Shown in pieces: positions 1 through 5,227 of a DNA stretch of 8,040 nt; position 1 is the first letter of the stretch, and every line of letters begins with the position of its first letter. The position numbers were made by a program, and so were the translations under genes. This stretch comes from Sphingomonas sp. Lineage in GTDB: Bacteria; Pseudomonadota; Alphaproteobacteria; Sphingomonadales; Sphingomonadaceae. The notes under the pieces were generated by a model. The model had not been told where the DNA came from. It worked only from the letters and a program-made list of their open reading frames with translations, and ran no database searches. The DNA lies in the NCBI GenBank assembly GCA_013822915.1, contig PNLG01000392.1:1-8040 (forward strand). The letters run 5' to 3'.

Positions 1-276
1 GCGATTGCGCCTGCATGGGCGTCGGCGCTGCTGGTAGGGCTTGCTCTGTTCGGATGGAGCGCATGGCGGGGCGCGCTGGCGCGGCGGGCGCTGGCGAGCT
101 TTGTGGCTTATGCGGTGTTGCTGAGCCTGTTCGGGCGGGTCGATACCTTCTATTGGGGATTGATGATCGCGCCCACTTTCCTGATCGGCCTTGCCTTTGT
201 GCCCGATGGTCTCAAAGACCTGATCGGCGCAGCGCGGCACCGGCGGCGCATCACCGTCACGCGGGGGCTGCGGTGA
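1..276 (+). CDS. C-terminal end of a multi-pass membrane protein (5' end outside window)
   Basis: Frame 1 is open from the first base to a TGA at 274-276, giving 91 residues. The translation contains about three hydrophobic stretches: near residues 4-20 (rich in Ala, Leu, Trp), 29-45 and 51-68, the last including the string FYWGLMIAPTFLIG. A basic tail follows (RHRRR near residue 81). This pattern indicates an integral inner-membrane protein with a short positively charged C-terminal end, probably cytoplasmic. The family is not recognised; a polytopic glycosyltransferase-like or other hypothetical membrane protein is possible, but nothing here decides it. The stop codon shares bases with the GTG start of coaC (GTGA at 273-276), so the gene is probably cotranscribed with the CoA genes. 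Confidence 0.7.
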   Translation, partial: AIAPAWASALLVGLALFGWSAWRGALARRALASFVAYAVLLSLFGRVDTFYWGLMIAPTFLIGLAFVPDGLKDLIGAARHRRRITVTRGLR

Positions 277-812
277 GCCGGGTGCTGCTCATCGTCGGCG
301 GGGGCATTGCCGCGTATAAGGCGTGCGAGCTGATCCGCCTGATGCGCAAAGCCGACATTTCGGTGCGCTGTGTCGTGACCGAGGCAGGCGCGCAGTTTGT
401 GACGCCGATGACGCTGGCCGCGCTCAGCGAAACGCCCGTTCACACCAGCCTGTGGGATCTGAAAGATGAGGCCGAAATGGGCCATATCCAGTTGAGCCGC
501 GAGGCCGATTTGGTGGTGGTCGCGCCCGCCACCGCCGATCTTATCGCGAAAATGGCGCAGGGGCTGGCGAGTGATCTCGCGACCACATTGCTGCTCGCAA
601 CCGACAAGCCGGTGCTGGCCGCCCCCGCGATGAACGTGCGGATGTGGCTGCACCCGGCGACGCAGCGCAACATCGCCACGCTGCGCGCCGATGGCATTAC
701 CGTGATGGCGCCCGACGAAGGGCCGATGGCGTGCGGCGAATTTGGCCCCGGCCGTCTCCCCGAACCCGAGGCGATTCTGGCGGCGATACAGGATATTCTG
801 GGCCGGGCATGA
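273..812 (+). CDS. coaC: Phosphopantothenoylcysteine decarboxylase (CoaC), stand-alone flavoprotein
   Basis: FMN-dependent cytosolic enzyme that decarboxylates 4'-phosphopantothenoylcysteine to 4'-phosphopantetheine in coenzyme A synthesis. It has 179 residues from the GTG at 273; the start is chosen because the flavoprotein fold begins immediately (VLLIVGGGIAAYK, residues 4-16). Family hallmarks are all present: catalytic His71 in GHIQLS, the PAMNVRMW motif (residues 118-125, Asn121), and the ACGEFGPGR substrate-clamp motif with Cys154. These match His75, Asn125 and Cys158 of E. coli Dfp with a constant offset of four, so the domain is complete. Most bacteria fuse this domain to CoaB. Here a TGA stop at 810-812 overlaps the coaB ATG (ATGA, 809-812), so the two activities are separate, probably translationally coupled polypeptides. 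The start also overlaps the upstream membrane-protein stop. Confidence 0.93.
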   Translation: MSRVLLIVGGGIAAYKACELIRLMRKADISVRCVVTEAGAQFVTPMTLAALSETPVHTSLWDLKDEAEMGHIQLSREADLVVVAPATADLIAKMAQGLASDLATTLLLATDKPVLAAPAMNVRMWLHPATQRNIATLRADGITVMAPDEGPMACGEFGPGRLPEPEAILAAIQDILGRA

Positions 813-1453
813 CGCTTTCGGGCGCGCATGTGCTGGTCACCGCCGGGCCGACGCACGAGCCGATCGACCCGGTGCGCTACATCGCCAATCGGTCATCGGG
901 GAAACAGGGTTTTGCAATTGCCGCAGCACTTGCCGCGCTCGGCGCGCGGGTGACGTTGGTGGCCGGGCCGGTCGCGCTCCCCACCCCCGCAGGCGTCGCG
1001 CGCGTCGATGTGGAAACCGCGCTGGAAATGGCAGCGGCGGTGGAGTCAGCGCTCCCTGCGGACGCCGCCGTCATGGTCGCCGCCGTTGCCGACTGGCGCG
1101 TCGCCCCCGCCGCGCGCAAAATCAAAAAGGGCGACGCCGCCCCCATCCTGACCCTGATCGAAAACCCGGACATTCTTGCAAGTCTTGCCCGCCATCCGCT
1201 GCGCCCCGCGCTGCTGATCGGTTTCGCGGCGGAAACGCACGATATGATCGCCCATGCGACGGCCAAGCGCGCGCGTAAAGGGGCCGACTGGATCATCGCC
1301 AATGATGTGTCGGGCGATGTGATGGGGGGCGATACGAATAGCGTGCACCTGATCCATGCAGACGGCGTCGAAAGCTGGGAAGAACTGCCCAAGGCGGCTC
1401 TGGCCGAGCGGCTGGCGGCGCGGATTGCCGCCGCGCTGGGCCGCCATGCGTGA
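809..1453 (+). CDS. coaB: Phosphopantothenate-cysteine ligase (CoaB), stand-alone
   Basis: Joins 4'-phosphopantothenate to cysteine using CTP through an acyl-cytidylate intermediate, the step before CoaC. It has 214 residues, against about 216 for the CoaB domain of fused E. coli Dfp. Visible motifs are TAGPTHEPIDPVR (11-23), NRSSGKQGFAIA (27-38, with the conserved Asn27 and Lys32), AAVADWRV (91-98), the lysine cluster KIKK (104-107) that carries the catalytic lysine in Dfp, GFAAET, and a KGADWIIANDV segment that contributes to the nucleotide site. The domain looks complete and functional. The ATG at 809 overlaps the coaC stop by four bases, which fits a split of the usual fusion rather than two unrelated genes. 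The stop at 1451-1453 lies just ahead of dut. Confidence 0.93.
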   Translation: MTLSGAHVLVTAGPTHEPIDPVRYIANRSSGKQGFAIAAALAALGARVTLVAGPVALPTPAGVARVDVETALEMAAAVESALPADAAVMVAAVADWRVAPAARKIKKGDAAPILTLIENPDILASLARHPLRPALLIGFAAETHDMIAHATAKRARKGADWIIANDVSGDVMGGDTNSVHLIHADGVESWEELPKAALAERLAARIAAALGRHA

Positions 1454-1485
1454 CGGCAGCGGGGTTTGGCGATAGAGTGGCAGCG

Positions 1486-1929
1486 ATGACCATGATCTCA
1501 ATCGCGCTCCAACGGCTGCCGCATGGCGAGGGCCTGCCGCTTCCCGCCTACGCGACCACGGGGGCAGCGGGCATGGACGTCGTCGCTGCTGAGGCGGTGG
1601 TCCTCAACCCCGGTGAGCGGCGCGCGATCGCGACGGGCTTTGCGATCGCTATCCCCGACGGTTATGAGGTTCAGGTGCGGCCGCGATCGGGCCTGGCGCT
1701 CAAGCACGGGATCACCTGCCTCAATACGCCGGGGACGATCGACAGCGATTATCGCGGCGAAGTGAAGGTCATTCTCGCCAATCTCGGCGATGCCCCCTTC
1801 CCCATCGCGCGCGGTGACCGGATTGCGCAGCTTGTCCCCGCCCCGGTTCAGCGCGCACAGATGGTCGAGGTGACAGCGCTGGACGAGACCGCGCGCGGCG
1901 CCGGGGGCTTTGGCTCAACGGGGGTTTAG
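1486..1929 (+). CDS. dut: Deoxyuridine 5'-triphosphate nucleotidohydrolase (dUTPase)
   Basis: Homotrimeric Mg-dependent enzyme that hydrolyses dUTP to dUMP and pyrophosphate, limiting uracil in DNA and feeding dTMP synthesis. It has 147 residues from the ATG at 1486 (E. coli Dut is about 151). All five family motifs are present and in order: AGMDVVAA (28-35), RPRSGLALKHG (65-75), NTPGTIDSDYRGE (80-92, with catalytic Asp86), RIAQLV (112-117) and RGAGGFGSTG (137-146). The start is uncertain. An in-frame ATG at 1492 is also plausible, and the open frame reaches a GTG at 1450 that would overlap the coaB stop as GTGA. That GTG adds a 12-residue extension unlike family N-termini, so 1486 is preferred. 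The coaBC-dut neighbourhood is widespread in bacteria. Confidence 0.93.
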   Translation: MTMISIALQRLPHGEGLPLPAYATTGAAGMDVVAAEAVVLNPGERRAIATGFAIAIPDGYEVQVRPRSGLALKHGITCLNTPGTIDSDYRGEVKVILANLGDAPFPIARGDRIAQLVPAPVQRAQMVEVTALDETARGAGGFGSTGV

Positions 1930-1936
1930 CGCCGCC

Positions 1937-2683
1937 GTGCTGAGCGATATGCAACTGGACCGCTATGCCCGCCATCTGATCCTGAAGGAGATTGGCGGCG
2001 CGGGTCAGGCCCGGCTGCTGGCGGCGCGGGTGGCGGTGGTGGGCGCGGGCGGGATCGGCTCACCCGCGCTTCAATATCTGGCAGCGGCGGGCATTGGCCA
2101 GCTGACGATCATCGACGATGACCGGGTGGAATTGAGCAATCTTCAGCGCCAGACGCTGTTCGGCACCGGCCAGATCGGCGAACCCAAAGTGACGGCCGCC
2201 GCCGCCGCGATTGCCGCGCTCAACCCCGATGTGCGCGCCGTTCCGCAGCCCATGCGGATCACTGCGAACAGTGTCGATGCGCTGCTCGCCGATCATGACG
2301 TCGTGCTCGACGGGACCGATAACTTCGCGACGCGCCTGATCGTCGCAGATGCAGCGCTGCGCCACCGTATCCCGCTCGTCTCCGCCGCGGTCGCGCAGTT
2401 TGAGGGCCAGCTTGGCGTGTTTCGCGGCTGGGAAGCGGACAAGCCCTGTTACCGCTGCCTGGTCGGCAGCGACCCCGACCGCGCGGGCGCAAGCTGCGCC
2501 GACGAAGGGGTGATCGGCGCAATGTCCGGCGTGCTCGGCAGCCTGGCCGCGCTGGAGGCATGCCGCGCGATCATGCCGTTCGGCACCGACAGTGCCGGGC
2601 GTTTGCTGATCGTCGATGCGCTCGATTTCCGGTTCCGCACCATCGACTTGCCCAAGGATCCGGGGTGCCCGGCATGTGCATGA
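1937..2683 (+). CDS. moeB: HesA/MoeB/ThiF-family E1-like adenylyltransferase
   Basis: Expected to adenylate the C-terminal glycine of a ubiquitin-like sulfur-carrier protein (MoaD or ThiS class), preparing it for sulfur loading in molybdopterin or thiamin-thiazole synthesis. From the GTG at 1937 the protein has 248 residues, beginning with a typical LSDMQLDRYARHL. The next in-frame ATG, at 1949, would remove part of that conserved start. ATP-site features are GAGGIGSP (36-43), the acidic Asp60-62 region, NLQRQ (68-72), Lys84 and DGTDNF (125-130). Zinc ligands are the CYRC pair Cys171/Cys174 and the terminal Cys244/Cys247. Cys187 sits in the crossover loop. Length and cysteine spacing match E. 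coli MoeB (249 aa) very closely. It lacks a C-terminal rhodanese domain. No moaD or thiS is visible nearby, so the partner protein is unknown. It starts 7 bp after dut and overlaps the next gene as ATGA. Confidence 0.88.
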   Translation: MLSDMQLDRYARHLILKEIGGAGQARLLAARVAVVGAGGIGSPALQYLAAAGIGQLTIIDDDRVELSNLQRQTLFGTGQIGEPKVTAAAAAIAALNPDVRAVPQPMRITANSVDALLADHDVVLDGTDNFATRLIVADAALRHRIPLVSAAVAQFEGQLGVFRGWEADKPCYRCLVGSDPDRAGASCADEGVIGAMSGVLGSLAALEACRAIMPFGTDSAGRLLIVDALDFRFRTIDLPKDPGCPACA

Positions 2684-3036
2684 CGATCATCCTGATCGCG
2701 GAGGACGCCGAGCGCGCGCGCGCCGCGCTCAGCATCGCGCTCGCGCAGTCGGCGCTGGGCAGCGCGGTGCAGCTTTATGCGCATGAGCGGGCCGTTGCCC
2801 TGTTCGCCCGAAAGCCGCGCGTTGATGATGACGACGCAACGCTCGCCGCCGCCGGACTGCCCGACCGGCTGGCGATGCTGACGATGGCGGCGGACACAGG
2901 CGTCACTCTGATCGCGTGCCAAACGGGGATGGCGATGACCGAGCTTGCGATCGACGATCTGGTGCCGGGGGTGGAGCCGGGTGGCCTCGTCAGCGTGCTG
3001 GCGCAGCCACAGCCGCACCAGTTGCTGACGATTTAG
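2680..3036 (+). CDS. Small DsrE-like protein, possible sulfur carrier
   Basis: A 118-residue cytosolic protein from the ATG at 2680, whose last three bases are shared with the moeB stop codon (ATGA); an in-frame ATG at 2674 would add two residues. The protein resembles the DsrE/TusD fold: an N-terminal strand (TIILIAED), a helix (residues 10-26), a strand plus YAHERAV, then DRLAMLTMAADTGVTLIACQTG with a single cysteine, Cys80, followed by LAIDDLVPGVEPGGLVSVLAQ. In TusD and DsrE a cysteine at about this place (Cys78 in E. coli TusD) carries the persulfide. A sulfur-relay role is inferred, strengthened by the adjacent MoeB-type enzyme, but not shown. It is the last gene of the run and its stop meets the 3' end of the minus-strand gene. 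Family assignment rests on pattern recognition only. Confidence 0.75.
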   Translation: MTIILIAEDAERARAALSIALAQSALGSAVQLYAHERAVALFARKPRVDDDDATLAAAGLPDRLAMLTMAADTGVTLIACQTGMAMTELAIDDLVPGVEPGGLVSVLAQPQPHQLLTI

Positions 3037-3916
3037 GCCCGCTGCACGCGCACGGATGATGCCCCGGCCTCGCGCGGCGTTGCCCCACAAGCGCATCATC
3101 AATGAGCGCGATGACGCCATCACGCAGCGACACCCGCGCGCGCCAGCCAAGCTCCCCCTCAAGCCGGGCAGGCACTTCGGCTATGGCCCGGTGCGGCTCG
3201 GCGCACGCCGCGCCAAACCGGATCAGCGAGCGGTGCTTGCGGCCATCGGCGCGCGGCGCAACCCGGTCGACCAGATCGCAAATCATCGCCACCGTCGACA
3301 ACAGCGTGCGCCCGTCCCGCGCGCCGATATGATAATGGCCCCCCGGCAACCCGCGCAGCAACACCGCCCCAATCGCATCGCAATAATCACCAATGTGCAG
3401 CCAGTCGGGAACGCCCAGCCCCGGTCGGTCGACCCAGATCGCCTCCCCCGCCAGCGCGGCGGCAATCGTGCGCGGAATGAGATCGTCGTCCGACGCACCA
3501 GGGCCATAGAGCGCGCCGTGCGTCACCGTCATCGCGGGTTCTCGTCGTCCCCCGCGCCCAACAACCACCAGCCGAAGCACGTCGCGCAGTTGCGGATGGA
3601 GCACCGCCGCGTATCGCATGGTCGCCGCGATCAGCGCGTCGGCCCCCGGATCAACCGCGACCACGGTATCCACCTGCTCCGTCGCCATTAACGCGGTGAG
3701 CGCGTCGCAATCGCCTGACCGATCAAACGCCACGAAATTCCCGGCCTCGCGCGGGAGTGGCGCTGCACCAAAATCATCGACGCCCACCACGCGGAACGCG
3801 CCATCCCGCGCCAGCCAGTCGCACAGCGCCCGCCCAGCAAAGCCCCCCGCCCCCGCGATCATGATGGTGCGCAGCGGCGGCTCGTAAATCACCTTCATCG
3901 GGCTGCGCGCGATCAT
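2990..3916 (-). CDS. Degenerate NAD-dependent epimerase/dehydratase, RmlB-like but lacking catalytic segment
   Basis: A 308-codon minus-strand gene of the extended short-chain dehydrogenase family. The N-terminus has the dinucleotide-binding motif GAGGFAG (22-28) and VGVDDFG (44-50). The C-terminal half follows dTDP-glucose 4,6-dehydratase closely: YGPGASDDDLIP (137-148), VPDWLHIGDYCDAI (169-182), GGHYHIGA, TVAMICDLVD and ELGWRARVSLRDG. RmlB proteins are about 350 residues. Here the middle is shortened, and neither the Thr-Asp-Glu triad region nor Tyr-x3-Lys can be found between residues 83 and 137. The HLAAE segment is also absent. Dehydratase activity is therefore unlikely, and a regulatory, structural or decayed role is possible. 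The start may instead be an ATG at 3898 or 3862; none has a clear ribosome site. The last ~30 residues run antisense into the DsrE-like gene by 47 bp and look unnatural, possibly after a frameshift near 3083-3086. Confidence 0.72.
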   Translation of the reverse strand: MIARSPMKVIYEPPLRTIMIAGAGGFAGRALCDWLARDGAFRVVGVDDFGAAPLPREAGNFVAFDRSGDCDALTALMATEQVDTVVAVDPGADALIAATMRYAAVLHPQLRDVLRLVVVGRGGRREPAMTVTHGALYGPGASDDDLIPRTIAAALAGEAIWVDRPGLGVPDWLHIGDYCDAIGAVLLRGLPGGHYHIGARDGRTLLSTVAMICDLVDRVAPRADGRKHRSLIRFGAACAEPHRAIAEVPARLEGELGWRARVSLRDGVIALIDDALVGQRRARPGHHPCACSGPKSSATGAAVAAPAR

Positions 3917-3984
3917 AAGTCGGGCGTCACATTGAGGGAGACCGGGCGGGGAAACGCACGCATAGCCAAAATCGCTACGCGCCT

Positions 3985-3995
3985 CGCGTTAACGC
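3985..3995 (+). repeat. First copy of near-palindromic CGCGTTARCGC repeat
   Basis: CGCGTTAACGC, of which the inner ten bases form a perfect palindrome. A second copy differing at one base lies at 4046-4056, with start points 61 bp apart. The symmetry and pairing upstream of wecB suggest a binding site for a dimeric regulator; no known regulator is assigned. Confidence 0.4.
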
Positions 3996-4045
3996 TTGCC
4001 CGCCAAAAATGGCTAACAACATGCGCTGTCGACCGAAATCGACGC

Positions 4046-4056
4046 CGCGTTAGCGC
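4046..4056 (+). repeat. Second copy of near-palindromic CGCGTTARCGC repeat
   Basis: CGCGTTAGCGC, ten of eleven bases identical to the copy at 3985-3995, with one mismatch breaking the palindrome. It lies 34 bp ahead of the wecB start codon, where a bound protein could affect transcription. Confidence 0.4.
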
Positions 4057-4064
4057 CGTCTTAA
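4050..4064 (+). promoter_or_regulatory. CtrA-box-like sequence TTAG-N7-TTAA
   Basis: Seven of eight fixed bases match the TTAA-N7-TTAA consensus bound by CtrA in alphaproteobacteria. It overlaps the second palindromic repeat and sits 26 bp before the wecB ATG. A single near-match in a short region can arise by chance, so this is only a candidate. Confidence 0.2.
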
Positions 4065-4077
4065 AAGGCGCGCCGCT

Positions 4078-4083
4078 AGGGGA
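4078..4083 (+). promoter_or_regulatory. Ribosome binding site for wecB
   Basis: AGGGGA, seven bases before the ATG at 4091, is a good Shine-Dalgarno match. It fixes the wecB start there, rather than at upstream in-frame codons back to 3932. Confidence 0.7.
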
Positions 4084-4090
4084 AAAAGCC

Positions 4091-5227
4091 ATGACGAGCC
4101 GACCGCCCAAAATTCTCCTCATCTTTGGCACCCGGCCAGAGGCGATCAAGCTGTTCCCCGTCGTCCACGCGCTGGGCCAGCATCGCGGGCTGGAGGTGCG
4201 GACCTGTGTGACGGCGCAGCACCGCGGGCTGCTTGATCAGGTGCTCGCCATTGCCGGGATCGTGCCCGATATCGACCTTGACCTGATGGAGCCGGGGCAA
4301 ACGCTCGACCGGCTGACTGCGCGGCTTTTGACCGGCCTTGGCGAAGTGATGGACCGGGAACGGCCCGAGCGGGTGATTGTGCAGGGCGATACCGCAACCG
4401 CAATGGTCGGCGCGCTTGCGGCTTATTACCGGCGGGTGCCGGTCAGCCATGTTGAGGCGGGCTTGCGCTCGGGCGACATCTACCACCCCTTTCCCGAGGA
4501 AGTGAACCGGCGGATCGTCGCCCCGATCGCCGACCAGCATTTTGCCCCGACGCAGACTGCCGCCGACGCGCTCCGCCGTGAAAACATCGCCGCTGACACC
4601 ATCCATGTGACGGGCAATACCGTGATCGACGCGCTGCTGGCGACACAGGCGCGAATTGCCGCCGATGCGTCGCTTGCGGCCGGGCTCGGTCCGCTGGCGG
4701 CGCGGTTTGCGGGCAAGCGGATCATCCTGGTCACGACCCACCGGCGCGAAAACTTCGGCGGCGGCATGGAAAGCATCGCCCGCGCGATTGCCCGCATTGC
4801 CGAGCGCGACGATTTGGCCGTCATTTTCCCCATGCATCCCAACCCCAATGTCGTGGCGGTGATGGAGCGCATTCTGGGCGACCGGCCGAACATCGCGCGG
4901 ATCGACCCGCTCGATTATCCGCATTTCATCCGCGCGCTGGGCATGAGCCACATCGTCCTGACCGACTCAGGCGGCGTGCAGGAAGAAGCGCCCGCGCTTG
5001 GCAAGCCGGTGCTGGTGATGCGCGAGACAACCGAGCGGCCCGAGGGCGTGACAGCGGGCACGGCGCGCCTGATCGGCACCGACGAGGACCGCATCGTTTC
5101 CGAAATCTTCACCCTCACCGACGATAACGCCGCCTATCAAGCGATGGCGCGCGCGCACAACCCGTTCGGCGACGGCCACGCATCGGCACGGATTGCGGGG
5201 ATCGTTGCGCATGGTTTCGGGCTCTGA
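4091..5227 (+). CDS. wecB: UDP-N-acetylglucosamine 2-epimerase (non-hydrolysing)
   Basis: Interconverts UDP-GlcNAc and UDP-ManNAc in the cytosol, the first committed step toward ManNAc-containing surface glycans. It has 378 residues from the ATG at 4091 (E. coli WecB is 376), with two Rossmann-like domains of the GT-B fold. Visible signatures are FGTRPEAIKLFPV (12-24), GDTATAMVGA (99-108, Asp100), HVEAGLRSGD (120-129, Glu122), HPFPEEVNRR (132-141, Glu136), TGNTVIDALL (174-183), TTHRRENFGGG (215-225, His217), FPMHPNPNV, and the nucleotide-binding TDSGGVQEEAP followed by RETTERPEGV. Asp100, Glu122, Glu136 and His217 correspond to the catalytic acidic and histidine residues of E. coli WecB, so the enzyme should be active. 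A palindrome-rich leader precedes it, and its 3' end overlaps wecC by 17 bp, so the two are coupled. Confidence 0.96.
   Translation: MTSRPPKILLIFGTRPEAIKLFPVVHALGQHRGLEVRTCVTAQHRGLLDQVLAIAGIVPDIDLDLMEPGQTLDRLTARLLTGLGEVMDRERPERVIVQGDTATAMVGALAAYYRRVPVSHVEAGLRSGDIYHPFPEEVNRRIVAPIADQHFAPTQTAADALRRENIAADTIHVTGNTVIDALLATQARIAADASLAAGLGPLAARFAGKRIILVTTHRRENFGGGMESIARAIARIAERDDLAVIFPMHPNPNVVAVMERILGDRPNIARIDPLDYPHFIRALGMSHIVLTDSGGVQEEAPALGKPVLVMRETTERPEGVTAGTARLIGTDEDRIVSEIFTLTDDNAAYQAMARAHNPFGDGHASARIAGIVAHGFGL

Larger units (their letters stand above)
3917..4090. promoter_or_regulatory. Divergent intergenic region upstream of wecB, rich in short palindromes
   Basis: This 174-bp gap separates the minus-strand RmlB-like gene from wecB and must hold the wecB promoter, and perhaps both promoters. 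It is richer in A and T runs than the flanking genes. It contains a perfect palindrome GCGTTAACGC (3986-3995), a GCCA-AAAA-TGGC hairpin (4002-4013), GTCGA-N6-TCGAC (4028-4043) and GGCGCGCC (4067-4074). No convincing -35/-10 pair could be fixed by eye. The wecB frame stays open through most of the region, but those 53 codons do not look like WecB sequence. Confidence 0.55.

Noticed and set aside
15..272. Upstream extension of coaC in its own frame
   Set aside because: The overlapping frame encodes a hydrophobic membrane protein ending at 276, and the extension is Gly/Arg/Ala-rich shadow sequence; the flavoprotein fold starts at the GTG at 273.
2449..3162. 237-codon minus-strand open frame opposite moeB and the DsrE-like gene
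   Set aside because: Covers two plus-strand genes with clear motifs and has no recognisable domain itself.
3056..3691. 211-codon plus-strand open frame opposite the RmlB-like gene
   Set aside because: Arg/Pro/His-rich translation without domains, while the minus strand encodes clear RmlB-type motifs over the same bases.
3932..4090. 53-codon N-terminal extension of wecB
   Set aside because: The extra residues do not resemble WecB, whose first strand begins just after the ATG at 4091, and a good ribosome site lies seven bases before that ATG.
4076..4951. 291-codon minus-strand open frame opposite wecB
   Set aside because: Fully antisense to wecB, with His/Arg/Gly-rich composition and no motif.
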